Shown here: in pieces, positions 55,078 through 64,000 of the stretch | How the letters are laid out: each line of letters opens with the position of its first letter | How positions within the stretch are numbered: the stretch's first letter is position 1 | Source: Shimia litoralis | GTDB lineage: Bacteria > Pseudomonadota > Alphaproteobacteria > Rhodobacterales > Rhodobacteraceae | DNA: 64,000 nucleotides | Reading direction: 5' to 3' | Assembly: GCF_005518135.1 (NCBI RefSeq) | Contig: NZ_SULI01000003.1 | Coordinates: 236,235-300,234, forward strand | The notes under the pieces: generated by a model | Told to the model about the DNA's origin: nothing | Database searches by the model: none | The model's input: only the letters and a program-made list of their open reading frames with translations | Program-made: the position numbers and the translations under genes

Positions 55078-56165
55078 AGTGCTTCCTCGTATTCAGACGA
55101 TGCCGTGCTATCCCAAACCAGACCGCCCCCTACGTTCAAAACGGCGGCGCCTGCTTCCGCCATCAAGGTGCGGATCGCCACGCTGAATTCGCTTTGCCCA
55201 TCGGGTGCGGCCCAGCCGATTGTCCCGCAATAGATGTCGCGCGCGGCGGGTTCCAAATCGTTCAGAATCTCCATGGCCCGCATTTTCGGGGCCCCTGTGA
55301 TGGACCCGCACGGAAACAGGGCGCGAAAAATATCGCCCAATCCGGTATCGGGTTGCAAGTCTGCGGCCACGCGCGACACCATTTGATGCACGGTGGCATA
55401 GCTTTCGACCTTGAACAGCTCTGGCACATGCACCGATCCGGGGCGGGCGACGCGGGATATGTCATTGCGCAGCAAATCGACAATCATCAGGTTTTCCGCG
55501 CGATTTTTCTCGTCTTCCGCCAGCCATGCTTTGCGACGCGCATCCTCGGTAGGATCATCACTTCGCGGCTGTGTCCCCTTCATGGGGCGTGTTTCGATAT
55601 GCCCACGCGCGTCGGTGCGGAAAAACAATTCGGGCGACCGGCTAAGCAACGATGGCAGACCCTCTTGCTCCACAAGTGCCCCGTGCCCCACCGGCTGGCG
55701 GGCCTCTAATGCAGCATAGAGATCGCGGATATCTCCGGTGTACGTCGCATCCATCGGAAAGGTCAGGTTGGCCTGATAGATATCCCCTGCCCCAATATAA
55801 TCGTGCACTGTTGCAAATGCGGTCTCATATTCGCGTTCGGACCATCGGGGCCGCAACGCCGACAATTCAACGGTCTGATGGCTGGCAAGCGGCGCGGCTT
55901 TTGACGGCGCATCAAACACCCCGAAACACAACAACGGCAAACGCCGATTTTTAGGAAGCCGGTGCTCGAGTCGCGGCTCGAGAGCATATCCAAGTTCATA
56001 GGTTGCATAGCCAGCAAGCCAGTTCCCGTCTGCACGCGCTTGATCCAGCGCCGCCAGCGCGCCAGAGACGTCTTCAAGGTTTTGCGCAACAATCAACCTG
56101 TGCGGCGCAGAAAACTGCGTCGCAATGCCGTCTGGCCCATGGTCAAATCGAATCTTCAATGTCAC
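55032..56165 (-). CDS. pabB: Aminodeoxychorismate synthase component I
   Basis: The 377-residue chorismate-binding enzyme has YIGAGDIYQANLTFPMDA, SRSPELFF, TRPMKGTQPRSDDPTEDA, MIVDLLRNDISRVA, FPCGSITGAPKMRAMEIL and FSVAIRTL, the full PabB signature set. It lacks the N-terminal extension of long TrpE forms. With a glutaminase it makes aminodeoxychorismate for PabC. The ATG at 56165 sits back to back with the carB promoter region. The glutamine amidotransferase partner is not here. Confidence 0.93.
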   Translation of the reverse strand: MTLKIRFDHGPDGIATQFSAPHRLIVAQNLEDVSGALAALDQARADGNWLAGYATYELGYALEPRLEHRLPKNRRLPLLCFGVFDAPSKAAPLASHQTVELSALRPRWSEREYETAFATVHDYIGAGDIYQANLTFPMDATYTGDIRDLYAALEARQPVGHGALVEQEGLPSLLSRSPELFFRTDARGHIETRPMKGTQPRSDDPTEDARRKAWLAEDEKNRAENLMIVDLLRNDISRVARPGSVHVPELFKVESYATVHQMVSRVAADLQPDTGLGDIFRALFPCGSITGAPKMRAMEILNDLEPAARDIYCGTIGWAAPDGQSEFSVAIRTLMAEAGAAVLNVGGGLVWDSTASSEYEEALWKARFANPFPRERA

Positions 56166-56350
56166 GCCTCTTGAATGTCATTGGCTTCCATATATGCTGA
56201 TCCTTGCCAAAGGACAGGGTTGAAAGCGGCAGATTGCGTCATTTTCCCGATCCCCCTTGCACCTCGTCCCGCGATGTCTATAACCCACGACAATTTGCGC
56301 ATTCGGGCGACTCTCCTCTAGCATTGTCGCCCCTAAACCCGAGGTCTGCC

Positions 56351-59300
56351 ATGCCCAAAAGAACCGACATCTCTTCTATCATGATTATCGGGGCTGGCCC
56401 CATTGTCATCGGCCAAGCCTGTGAATTTGACTATTCGGGAGCCCAAGCCTGTAAAGCCCTTCGAGAAGAAGGGTATCGCGTCATTCTGGTCAACTCGAAT
56501 CCAGCCACAATTATGACCGATCCAGAGCTGGCAGATGCGACTTATATCGAGCCCATCACCCCCGAGATTGTGGCCAAGATCATCGAAAAAGAGCGCCCCG
56601 ACGCCTTGCTGCCCACGATGGGCGGACAAACCGGATTGAACACCTCGCTCGCCTTGGAAGAAATGGGCGTGCTGGAAAAATTTGGCGTTGAAATGATTGG
56701 GGCCACGCGTGACGCCATTGAAATGGCCGAAGATCGCAAACTGTTTCGCGAAGCCATGGATCGTCTTGGCATCGAAAACCCGCGGGCAACCATTGTGACC
56801 GCACCCAAGAATGAGGATGGCAGCGCCGATTTGGATGAAGGCGTGCGTCTCGCTTTGGAAGATCTGGAAGACATCGGGCTTCCTGCGATTATCCGTCCGG
56901 CCTTTACCATGGGCGGCACAGGCGGCGGCGTGGCATACAACCGCGAAGATTACATGCACTTCTGCCGCACCGGGATGGACGCCAGCCCTGTGAACCAAAT
57001 TCTCGTCGACGAGAGCCTGCTGGGGTGGAAAGAATACGAAATGGAAGTGGTCCGCGACAAAGCGGATAACGCCATCATCGTCTGTTCGATTGAAAACATT
57101 GACCCCATGGGCGTGCACACGGGTGACTCAATCACTGTGGCCCCTGCCCTGACTTTGACGGACAAAGAATATCAGGAAATGCGTAACGGCTCTATTGCGG
57201 TCTTGCGCGAGATCGGCGTTGAAACAGGTGGATCGAACGTTCAATGGGCCGTGAACCCCAAAGACGGCCGGATGATCGTCATCGAAATGAACCCGCGCGT
57301 GTCACGCTCTTCTGCGTTGGCGTCCAAGGCAACGGGGTTCCCGATTGCCAAGATCGCGGCCAAACTGGCTGTCGGCTTCACGCTTGACGAGCTGGACAAT
57401 GACATCACCAAGGTGACACCTGCCAGCTTTGAACCCACCATCGATTACGTCGTGACCAAAATTCCAAAGTTCGCGTTCGAGAAATTCCCTGGATCGGAAC
57501 CATATCTGACCACAGCGATGAAATCGGTCGGCGAAGCTATGGCGATTGGCCGAACCATTCACGAGTCGCTGCAAAAAGCGCTGGCGTCGATGGAATCCGG
57601 TCTGACCGGATTTGACGAGGTCGAAATCGAAGGTGCACCGGACAAAGCCGCCGTGATCATGGCCATTTCCAAGCAAACTCCGGATCGTATGCGTACGATT
57701 GCCCAAGCCATGCGGCATGGCCTGACCAACGCAGAAATCCAGAATACAACCATGTTTGACCCTTGGTTCCTTGATCGTATCCGCGAGATCGTGGACGCCG
57801 AAGACCACGTTCGCACCAACGGGTTGCCCGCTGACGCCGAAGGCTTGCGCAAGCTCAAGATGATGGGCTTTACCGATGCACGGCTTGCCAAGCTGACCGG
57901 CTTTGCCGAGGCAGATGTCCGCAAGGCGCGCCATTCTGCTGGCGTCACAGCCGTCTTTAAGCGGATCGACACCTGCGCGGCAGAATTCGAAGCTCAAACT
58001 CCCTATATGTATTCCACCTATGAAGCACCGATGATGGGCGAAGCCGAATGTGAAGCCCGCCCAAGTGATCGTAAAAAGGTGGTGATCCTTGGCGGTGGCC
58101 CAAACCGGATTGGTCAAGGGATCGAGTTTGACTATTGCTGCTGTCACGCCTGCTATGCGCTGACGGATGCTGGGTATGAAACCATCATGGTCAATTGTAA
58201 CCCTGAAACGGTTTCGACTGATTATGATACATCTGACCGCTTGTATTTTGAGCCTTTGACATTTGAACATGTCATGGAAATCCTGCGCGTCGAGAAAGAC
58301 AACGGCACGCTGCACGGTGTGATCGTTCAGTTCGGCGGTCAGACACCTCTGAAGATCGCTCAGGCCCTGCAAGATGAAGGCATCCCAATTCTTGGCACGA
58401 CGCCAGATGCCATTGACCTTGCCGAAGACCGCGAGCGCTTTCAGGCATTGGTCAATCAACTTGGGCTGAAACAGCCCAAGAACGGCATTGCATCTACAGA
58501 CACGCAAGCCCTTGCTATTGCTGATGACATCGGCTTTCCGCTGGTTATTCGCCCGTCGTATGTTTTGGGCGGACGTGCCATGGAAATCGTGCGCGACATG
58601 GCCCAGTTGGAACGCTATATCGCCGAAGCGGTAGTCGTGTCGGGCGACAGCCCCGTTTTGCTGGACAGCTATCTCGCAGGTGCGCTGGAATTGGATGTCG
58701 ACGCCCTGTGCGATGGCAAAAACGTCCATATCGCAGGTATCATGCAGCACATCGAAGAGGCGGGGGTACACTCGGGCGACAGCGCCTGTTCCTTGCCTCC
58801 GTATTCCTTGTCTCGTGACATGATCAAACGCATCGAGGTCCAAGCGCATGATCTCGCCATTGCCCTGAACGTTGTTGGCCTGATGAATGTGCAGTTTGCG
58901 ATCAAAGATGACGAAATCTATCTGATCGAAGTCAACCCGCGCGCCTCTCGCACCGTGCCATTTGTCGCCAAATCCACCGACAGTGCGATTGCGTCCATTG
59001 CGGCACGATTGATGGCAGGAGAACCGCTCAGCAACTTCCCGCTGCGTGCACCCTATAACGAAGGTGACGATATTTCGACACCACAGCCAATCGCCGACCA
59101 AATGACGTTGGCTGATCCCAATATGCCGTGGTTCTCAGTCAAAGAAGCGGTGATGCCCTTCGCACGGTTCCCCGGCGTTGATACAATTCTCGGTCCAGAG
59201 ATGCGCTCAACCGGTGAAGTTATGGGATGGGATCGCTCGTTCCCGCGGGCCTTCCTCAAGGCACAACTTGGCGCAGGCATGGAGCTGCCCAATTCAGGCA

Positions 59301-59683
59301 AGGCGTTTATCTCGATCAAAGACGCAGACAAAACACCTGATATGCTAGAGGCTGCCAAAGTGCTTGGCGAAATGGGCTTTGGGATTGTTGCCACAGCCGG
59401 CACAGCCAGCTGGCTGGCCGAACAAGGTGTGGCATGCGATCAGGTGAACAAAGTGTATGAGGGTCGCCCAAACATTGTGGATACGCTTAAGAACGGCGAA
59501 ATCTCATTGGTGATGAACACCACCGAAGGGGCACAGGCCGTCAACGACAGCCGCGAAATCCGATCTGTCGCGCTTTATGACAAAATCCCCTACTTCACGA
59601 CAGCAGCCGCTAGCCACGCAGCGGCGTTGGCAATGAAAGCCCGCGAAGAAGGTGATCTCGAAGTGCGCAGCCTTCAGGGCTAA
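56351..59683 (+). CDS. carB: Carbamoyl-phosphate synthase large subunit
   Basis: The 1110-residue enzyme makes carbamoyl phosphate for arginine and pyrimidines. The two ATP-grasp halves are clear: [20 protein letters not shown] and MGGQTGLN first, then [18 protein letters not shown] and [10 protein letters not shown], with [13 protein letters not shown] and [16 protein letters not shown] motifs. A C-terminal MGS-type domain ([18 protein letters not shown]) binds regulators. I start at 56351 with GAGG ahead; the longer frame to 56204 has no support. A strong terminator follows. Confidence 0.98.
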   Translation: MPKRTDISSIMIIGAGPIVIGQACEFDYSGAQACKALREEGYRVILVNSNPATIMTDPELADATYIEPITPEIVAKIIEKERPDALLPTMGGQTGLNTSLALEEMGVLEKFGVEMIGATRDAIEMAEDRKLFREAMDRLGIENPRATIVTAPKNEDGSADLDEGVRLALEDLEDIGLPAIIRPAFTMGGTGGGVAYNREDYMHFCRTGMDASPVNQILVDESLLGWKEYEMEVVRDKADNAIIVCSIENIDPMGVHTGDSITVAPALTLTDKEYQEMRNGSIAVLREIGVETGGSNVQWAVNPKDGRMIVIEMNPRVSRSSALASKATGFPIAKIAAKLAVGFTLDELDNDITKVTPASFEPTIDYVVTKIPKFAFEKFPGSEPYLTTAMKSVGEAMAIGRTIHESLQKALASMESGLTGFDEVEIEGAPDKAAVIMAISKQTPDRMRTIAQAMRHGLTNAEIQNTTMFDPWFLDRIREIVDAEDHVRTNGLPADAEGLRKLKMMGFTDARLAKLTGFAEADVRKARHSAGVTAVFKRIDTCAAEFEAQTPYMYSTYEAPMMGEAECEARPSDRKKVVILGGGPNRIGQGIEFDYCCCHACYALTDAGYETIMVNCNPETVSTDYDTSDRLYFEPLTFEHVMEILRVEKDNGTLHGVIVQFGGQTPLKIAQALQDEGIPILGTTPDAIDLAEDRERFQALVNQLGLKQPKNGIASTDTQALAIADDIGFPLVIRPSYVLGGRAMEIVRDMAQLERYIAEAVVVSGDSPVLLDSYLAGALELDVDALCDGKNVHIAGIMQHIEEAGVHSGDSACSLPPYSLSRDMIKRIEVQAHDLAIALNVVGLMNVQFAIKDDEIYLIEVNPRASRTVPFVAKSTDSAIASIAARLMAGEPLSNFPLRAPYNEGDDISTPQPIADQMTLADPNMPWFSVKEAVMPFARFPGVDTILGPEMRSTGEVMGWDRSFPRAFLKAQLGAGMELPNSGKAFISIKDADKTPDMLEAAKVLGEMGFGIVATAGTASWLAEQGVACDQVNKVYEGRPNIVDTLKNGEISLVMNTTEGAQAVNDSREIRSVALYDKIPYFTTAAASHAAALAMKAREEGDLEVRSLQG

Positions 59684-59716
59684 GCGCTCAGCTCGTCATC
59701 AAAGCATCACTCATTT

Positions 59717-59758
59717 GGCAGCCAGAAGATATTACGTCTTCTGGCTGCCTTATTGTTT
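59717..59758 (+). terminator. Terminator of carB
   Basis: A 13-bp perfect stem GGCAGCCAGAAGA / TCTTCTGGCTGCC with a seven-base loop is followed by TTATTGTTT. Confidence 0.9.
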
Positions 59759-59772
59759 GGAGGTTATCCAGC

Positions 59773-59868
59773 CTACGCGTCGTTTCCGATATGCTTGGCC
59801 AAACAGCGGCGCACCCAGAGACTGAGGTCTCTTTGCACCTCAAGTTGGGGCCCGTCATTGTCAGACAT
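59773..59868 (-). other. Possible small or decayed ORF
   Basis: An ATG at 59868 on the reverse strand opens a 31-codon frame ending NDA-stop. The same frame stays open upstream to 59973 without an ATG, and reads as plausible protein (CLSSRRLAVHVKTLSEID, then DLSLWVRRCLAKHIGNDA). No good ribosome site is seen. It may be the tail of a decayed gene. I see nothing else in 59759-60094. Confidence 0.25.
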
Positions 59869-60094
59869 GTCTATTTCGCTGAGTGTTTTGACGTGAACCG
59901 CTAATCGTCGTGATGACAGGCACCGAGAAATTTGAGCAGTTTGCAACGTACCGTCTGAGGGTGAAAAACCACTCTACGCCCCGATTTTTTCAAAAATTTA
60001 AACTCGTTAAGCTAAATAATTGCAGACGCTTGGACTGACAAATTCCTGACCAAAATGCCGGATCGAGCTTGTGAAGCTGGAAAGTGAGGTGGCT

Positions 60095-60697
60095 CTATGC
60101 ACCTTGCGCCCTGAGGTTGGAATTGTAGTTCGAAAATATGATCGCCGCAATGATCGCCAAAGACCCCAAGGCCTCATACACACCAAAGGCTTGGCCGCTC
60201 AACACTGCGCCAGAAATCACTCCCGAGATAATTTCTAACGTTAGCAGGCTGGTCAACTCAGAGGGGCGTAAAATGTTTGCCGCCCAAACCGTGCCAAACA
60301 TGACCGGCGCCAAGAATAGGATTCCGGTGGCGAGAGCAATAAAGTTTGCCCAAACATCACTGCCCATAGACACTGTACCCTCAGGGCCAAAAAAATAGAC
60401 TGCCCCCAACCCAAAACAGGTCGACGAGACCACCAGCACAAATGTCACGGTGGCTGTTGCAGATTTTGGCGTGCCATGCGCCAAAGCTGCTCCAATAGAA
60501 AAAAAGAAACCAGACAAAAGCGCCAACAAATCCCCACTGCTGCCAATAGCCTTGAAATCAAGGGAAAATCGATGAATCGTAACAATGCCAATCAGCATGA
60601 GAGCGATGACCCCAAAGTCATATAGGGCAAAGCGCCGGCGGCAGAATACGACCTCAATAATAATGCTCCATGCCAGTGCGAGATAGAATAAAAGCAT
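60095..60697 (-). pseudogene. DMT/EamA transporter remnant lacking its N-terminal half
   Basis: About 200 codons encode the C-terminal part of an EamA transporter. A partial helix (MLLFYLALAWSIIIEVVF) is followed by a linker and a full second EamA repeat with GDLLALLSGFFFSIGAALAHG and PSELTSLLTLEIISGVISGAVLSGQ. A complete family member has about 290 residues and ten helices. The frame meets a stop at 60737-60739 upstream, and no ribosome site precedes the internal ATG. I read it as a decayed gene, although a half-size protein cannot be excluded. Confidence 0.6.
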
Positions 60698-60715
60698 CCT
60701 GTGGCCGCAGGACAA

Positions 60716-61520
60716 CTTGCACCGACTGGGAGACTTTTACAGCCATCGGAGCGTAGCAAGCACGGGGATCTGGTCGTTCATTTTGAGTTGGAAAACCAAC
60801 AACACCGAGCGCAGTTGGTCGAGGGGAGTAGTTGCCTTGCCCAAGCCTATACCACACAGATCGGAGGAACGCTGCAAGATAGCTTTCTCGGTGAAATTAT
60901 CCAGGCCTTCGGTGTTGAGAAGGCCTTTATCATGAGAATGAAAGTCTGGGTTTCCTTGGTGGTCGGCGTCGGCGTTCTGCTGGACAGCAACTGAACACCG
61001 AATGAGCATGCGTCATCTTGGTCGTTTTTGTCTAAAATCTTTGGCTTCTTGAGCAGTGAAGTGGCCGAGGCAAATCAGAAAGTGGACTAAGGTGTATCCC
61101 AAACCTTTGAGGCCTAACCGCCTCCCCTTGACCTGCCACCCACGGCCTCGACCAGAGGCAGTGCACGCCGGCCATTCATCACAGTAGAGGCCCCGCTGAA
61201 AACCAAAGTCATATGGGCTCATGGCCGACTTGCGGCAACGCAGAGAACTCCTCGATTTCAAGCGAATGCGGATGTCGGTTTTCAACGTTGCGGCTTGATC
61301 GGTTCGCACCTGCGCAAAATGGCCACTTCCCGCCCTGCGTGCAGATCGGCCATGTCTGCTTTGGGCTGGCTGCCGTCATCTAGCGGCTGGGAACTGGCGC
61401 GGAAACGCTGCGACCCTGCTGCCGCGCCGCCGCAAGGCAGCTTTGAGCCCAAACCGACTAAAACTATGTAGTGCAGCACGCAGCCTGAATGAGGATAGAC
61501 GGGCTGCTGAGAGCGAAAGA
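60716..61520. other. Non-coding or decayed stretch
   Basis: About 800 bases carry only short conflicting frames on both strands. None shows a recognisable family, and base composition shifts to GC-rich around 61.3-61.45 kb. The upstream half of the DMT gene should have been here but is not recognisable. No inverted repeats of an insertion element could be paired by eye. Confidence 0.45.
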
Positions 61521-62117
61521 TCAGTCCTCTACGGCTATCTTAAGCTCTCTGTTGAACAGTTGATATCCTGCAAGAAGTTGGGTCACGAAGTTCACAGCAT
61601 AGGGGTTATCGACAATCTCATCTGATTGGGTGAACAGCGTTTTGTCTCCACAGGCTTCAACCGCGTATATATGATTGTCATGCCCGCCGCCGAGATCAGC
61701 GGGGAACGGATCAGACCACCCGATTTTTTCACCATCTTCAAAGATCAGCGTATGTGGAATTTTATTTGAAATCGGGCGTCCCGCATCATCAACACCAAAC
61801 AGGAAAGTAACCACCACGCTGCCGCCACTTTCAATGTCACCGGTCATTCCTTGCAGGGTTCCAGTGCTCCAGGTCGGCATGGTCTCAAAATTGGTCAAGG
61901 TGGCCCAAACTACGGCAGGTGCCGCGTCGATCAGGATGGATGTGTTTATGGTGGCATGGGTGGCGCTGAGCTGAGCAATGCCGCCGCGCATCATCGCGTC
62001 GTCGCAGGCTAAATTTGAATTTTGGCCTGATCCGTCGGCCAACACTGGCGTGCTGAGAGAAGTCGCAAGAAACGTTGCGGCGACGCAGGTGGATTTAATG
62101 ATGCTAGATCGTGTCAT
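61521..62117 (-). CDS. Secreted SRPBCC (START-like) domain protein
   Basis: From the ATG at 62117, with CAGGAG upstream, the 198-residue precursor has a signal peptide ending PVLADG. The mature domain is a polyketide-cyclase-like SRPBCC fold: TSILIDAAPAVVWATLTNFETMPTWS, GSVVVTFLFGVDDAGRPISN, EDGEKIGWSDPF, and a long C-terminal helix VNFVTQLLAGYQLFNREL. Such folds bind hydrophobic ligands. It is divergent from an AraC regulator 152 bases away, which may control it. Confidence 0.82.
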   Translation of the reverse strand: MTRSSIIKSTCVAATFLATSLSTPVLADGSGQNSNLACDDAMMRGGIAQLSATHATINTSILIDAAPAVVWATLTNFETMPTWSTGTLQGMTGDIESGGSVVVTFLFGVDDAGRPISNKIPHTLIFEDGEKIGWSDPFPADLGGGHDNHIYAVEACGDKTLFTQSDEIVDNPYAVNFVTQLLAGYQLFNRELKIAVED

Positions 62118-62269
62118 GTTCACTCCTGTAATTGATGATTTTGTATCTAGGGCGCAAACGGCGTATCGTCCTGCCAGATCCTCTGACATACATGCCTATT
62201 CCTCTAAAGATGCGTATTTTTCGTGATCTCAAACAGCCTACTTGCTAGGAGGTGATGAGGGAGTTTTCC

Positions 62270-63142
62270 ATGCCACAAGACAAATTGCATCGCCTAGCGA
62301 AACAATATGAAATCAATCAAAATAGCGGCTTACCGGCATATTTGAATGCTGCTCATGTTTTTGGCCGTGAAGAGGTCAGTGAGTTTGAGACCATTCTTTA
62401 CAATCCCTTCATCTGCCTAATCCTTCAGGGAAAGAAGGAAATGATCATTGGAGAGAAAGCCATTTCCTTGGTGCCGGGTGACGCGTTTTTGGTTAGCCAC
62501 GACTTGCCCGTCACCGCGAAGATCCTGGAGGCTAGCCCAGAGGCTCCGTACCGTGCATTGGTTTTTGCGTTGGATCTGGGAATCTTGCGTAGCCTTTACG
62601 AGCAAGTCGGCGAAGCGATCTCAGCGGAAGCTTCGGCAAGTGCCCTATCGGCCACCGTAGCAGACCCCGCCTACATTGCGCCCATGGCGCGTTATCTTGA
62701 ATTGATGGATTCGCCGCTGGACGCACAGGTGCTTGGCCCGATGATCGTGAGAGAGATTCACTTTCGTTTGGTGATGTCTCCTATCGGCGGGATGTTGAGG
62801 AATCTTCTTTCGGTCAACAGCCATGCCAGCCGAATTGCCAAAGCTATAATACAGATCAGAAACAAGTTTCGTGAACCGTTAATCGTGGCCGACCTTGCAG
62901 AGATCGCGGGGATGAGCCCGTCCTCCTTTCATGAGCATTTCAAGTCCGTGACAGGCACAACGCCGTTGCAATACCAAAAAGACCTGCGGATGATTGAGGC
63001 GCGTGAAATCATTATGCGAGGTGCGTGCTCAGTTTCGACTGCGGGTTTTGAGGTCGGATATGAAAGCGCCACGCATTTCAGTCGCGACTATTCTCGTAAG
63101 TTCGGTTGCCCGCCTAAACATCACCTTGCGCAGGCTAAATGA
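62270..63142 (+). CDS. AraC-family transcriptional regulator
   Basis: I start at the ATG at 62270, preceded by GAGGGAG; upstream GTG and ATG codons sit too close to the AGGAGG. The 290-residue protein has an N-terminal cupin-like arm domain (FICLILQGKKEMIIGEKAISLVPGDAFLVSHDLPV) and a C-terminal double helix-turn-helix with DLAEIAGMSPSSFHEHFKSVTGTTPLQYQKDLRM and VGYESATHFSRDYSRKFG. This layout is the AraC_N type with a small-molecule sensor. It probably regulates the divergent START-domain gene. Confidence 0.9.
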   Translation: MPQDKLHRLAKQYEINQNSGLPAYLNAAHVFGREEVSEFETILYNPFICLILQGKKEMIIGEKAISLVPGDAFLVSHDLPVTAKILEASPEAPYRALVFALDLGILRSLYEQVGEAISAEASASALSATVADPAYIAPMARYLELMDSPLDAQVLGPMIVREIHFRLVMSPIGGMLRNLLSVNSHASRIAKAIIQIRNKFREPLIVADLAEIAGMSPSSFHEHFKSVTGTTPLQYQKDLRMIEAREIIMRGACSVSTAGFEVGYESATHFSRDYSRKFGCPPKHHLAQAK

Positions 63143-63437
63143 CGGATCACGATGTGCTCATCTTAGCGGCTATTGCCGGAGGAGGCGAACGGCAACTGCG
63201 TCCCGCAGTGCTGCCCTCTGGCCAGCAAAAATGCTGCGCAATGCGTCGAACGGCTGCTTCGGGGAAGCTACGATGCAGCACCGGGACATCTCGCCAAGGT
63301 CCGGTTTGGGCCGAAAGCACCAGTTGGCGCTACTCCAATGAAGGGCTGCTTTGTTCTGCATTTCCGCTCCTCTCGCTCCCCAAAAAACCGAGCCAACCTT
63401 CGTATCTATATCGATAGAAATCGAAGGAGCTTACCCC
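63143..63437. other. Intergenic region, no gene recognised
   Basis: Short frames cross on both strands but none has a ribosome site or known protein. The sequence is GC-rich, with several short direct and inverted repeats (for example around 63180-63215). It looks like a degenerate repetitive or mobile-element remnant, which I cannot name. Confidence 0.35.
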
Positions 63438-63605
63438 ATGAAAACCTTATCAGCCCTCGGCGTTCTCGCCGGGGGTTTTCTTTTGACCCCACCACCGAGA
63501 GCCGTGCTGACGACGATGCTCTGGGTCGTTTCTCGTTCCCACCCCGCCGTCTCAGCGCTGGTTCTGCTGGCCTTGGTCTCTGCTTGGAGGTCCGATGATG
63601 ATTGA
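63438..63605 (+). CDS. Small membrane protein (55 aa)
   Basis: The ATG at 63438 has GAAGGAG nine bases upstream. The product begins MKTLSALGVLAGGFLLTPPPRA and continues with a second hydrophobic stretch (VSALVLLALVSAW), then RSDDD. Two membrane segments are likely. I know no family. It overlaps the next small gene by eleven bases, in another frame, so the two are coupled. The pair sits in an accessory region beside insertion-element sequence, so phage or plasmid origin is possible. Confidence 0.6.
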   Translation: MKTLSALGVLAGGFLLTPPPRAVLTTMLWVVSRSHPAVSALVLLALVSAWRSDDD

Positions 63606-63786
63606 ATTGAACCTCGGCGACACGGTCGTCATCCGCGCTGGCGAAGACTGGCCTGAGCATCTGTTCCGGGTCGCCTATGTGTTTGATGACTGCGTTGGCG
63701 GCTACTCTCTCACAGGACCACTGGCGGGCGAATACGGCGAGCCCGACTTCGACTTAGTCCTACGGGTCCACGCCAGCGCTGACTAA
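63595..63786 (+). CDS. Small acidic soluble protein (63 aa)
   Basis: The ATG at 63595 (or the next codon) has GGAGG upstream inside the preceding gene. The protein has LGDTVVIRAGEDWPEHLF, VAYVFDDCVGGYSLTG and a C-terminal LAGEYGEPDFDLVLRVH, which looks like a small beta domain of SH3 or similar size. The last 24 codons are repeated, inverted, just beyond the hairpin. I do not recognise a family. Confidence 0.65.
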   Translation: MMIELNLGDTVVIRAGEDWPEHLFRVAYVFDDCVGGYSLTGPLAGEYGEPDFDLVLRVHASAD

Positions 63787-63923
63787 ACCTAATCCCCAAA
63801 ACAAAAAAGGAGGAGACCTATGTCTGCTCCTTTTTTGTTTTGGGGATCGGCCTAGTCGGCCTTTGAGTGGACCTTCAGCACTAGGTCGAAGTCAGGCTCG
63901 CCGTATTCGCCAGCCAGTGGTCC
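63715..63923. repeat. Long inverted duplication around a hairpin
   Basis: The 3' end of the small gene on the left arm (from GGACCACTGG at 63715) is repeated in reverse on the right arm (to 63923), with the 21-bp perfect hairpin at the centre. Differences between arms are mostly synonymous (Arg/Lys and Ala/Ser at the tail), so the copies have diverged under coding constraint. Confidence 0.9.
63792..63847. terminator. Very stable bidirectional terminator hairpin
   Basis: ATCCCCAAAACAAAAAAGGAG pairs perfectly with its reverse complement (21 bp), and an inner AGAC/GTCT extends the stem. A- and T-runs lie inside the arms on both sides, so either strand can terminate. It is shared by the two convergent small-gene ends. 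Confidence 0.85.
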
Positions 63924-63934
63924 GTTCAGTGAGT
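63852..63934 (-). pseudogene. Truncated second copy of the small acidic protein gene
   Basis: The reverse strand encodes SLNGPLAGEYGEPDFDLV followed by LKVHSKAD-stop, against SLTGPLAGEYGEPDFDLV and LRVHASAD in the intact copy. Homology stops at 63934. The base pair before it would complete a Tyr codon, matching the Tyr of the intact copy, so the break is at a precise junction. The rest of the gene is missing or lies beyond the insertion. Confidence 0.7.
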
Positions 63935-64000
63935 TGGACCTGTCGCGTTTTAGTGCCGCCCCAAGTGCTCGTTTAAGCCACCTTTCGTTCGAAGGCGACA
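63935..64000 (-). mobile_element. End of an insertion element, IS3-like (continues beyond the window)
   Basis: From 63935 the sequence begins TGGACCTGTCGCG, a TG-started element end, exactly where homology to the small gene stops. Just inside, a reverse-strand frame ends VAFERKVA-stop, which resembles the tail of IS3-family OrfB transposases. Only 66 bases are visible, so the family is tentative. Confidence 0.5.
63973..64000 (-). CDS. Transposase C-terminal tail (partial)
   Basis: Eight codons and a TAA read VAFERKVA at the right edge of the window. Such a tail is common in IS3-type OrfB proteins (recalled family resemblance, not searched). The position inside the putative element end supports the call. 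Confidence 0.4.

Noticed and set aside
57302..59101. 599-codon open frame antisense to carB
   Set aside because: It is a shadow of the conserved carB frame, with Cys/His/Gln-rich text, no family and no ribosome site.
1..64000. CRISPR arrays, rRNA or tRNA genes
   Set aside because: I saw no regular spaced repeats and no conserved rRNA or cloverleaf sequence on reading both strands; a covariance-model scan would settle small RNAs.

Overview
The window is a chromosomal segment from an alphaproteobacterium of the Rhodobacterales (Roseobacter-type). This rests on a GcrA cell-cycle regulator, an NDUFS4-type complex I accessory subunit, MeaB plus methylmalonyl-CoA epimerase, DUF1467, four DUF6455 proteins, and sulfonate genes of the HpsN/CuyA type. 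Most of it is dense housekeeping sequence. Accessory character appears at the left edge, at 38.5-41.4 kb and from 59.7 kb to the right end. I found no tRNA, rRNA or CRISPR array.

Layout. 0-1.2 kb: a HlyC-type protein acyltransferase translationally coupled to a secreted VCBS-Hint protein that runs off the left edge. 1.2-9.5 kb: complex I subunit, uvrB, a membrane-anchored PIN-like RNase, a TIM-barrel protein, a periplasmic rhodanese, two universal stress proteins behind an FNR-like site, and small secreted proteins. 9.5-17.7 kb: an organosulfonate and methylamine island, with an hpsN-cuyA-racemase operon, a LysR regulator, and a divergent pair made of an MttB-like methyltransferase and a dimethylglycine dehydrogenase-like oxidoreductase. 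17.7-36.3 kb: tyrosine phosphatase, sirtuin, copper chaperone, L28, meaB, hrpB, Nudix, phosphate transporter, gnd, PanE-like reductase, argD-argF, transporters, gcrA and tyrA.

36.4-46.8 kb: an AsmA protein, then a pentapeptide-like membrane protein gene split by a complete IS256-family element with an 8-bp target duplication. Removing the element restores one reading frame. Next come rimO, a ClpP-fold periplasmic protein, dgkA, and a compact operon of four DUF6455 paralogues behind a perfect FNR-type palindrome, followed by YigZ and an M48 lipoprotein peptidase.

46.9-59.7 kb: DUF167, an HDAC-like deacetylase, nitroreductase, EI24 and DUF1467 membrane proteins, methylmalonyl-CoA epimerase, a response regulator, aspS, pabB-pabC and carB. 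59.7-64 kb: lower coding density, with a DMT-transporter remnant, a START-domain protein divergent from an AraC regulator, and a pair of very small genes. The 3' end of that pair is repeated in inverted orientation around a 21-bp perfect hairpin. The second copy is cut off exactly where what looks like an IS3-type element end begins.

The best candidates for something new are the FNR-linked DUF6455 four-cysteine operon, the acyltransferase/VCBS-Hint pair, the sulfonate plus N-demethylation island, and the palindromic small-gene locus at the right end.
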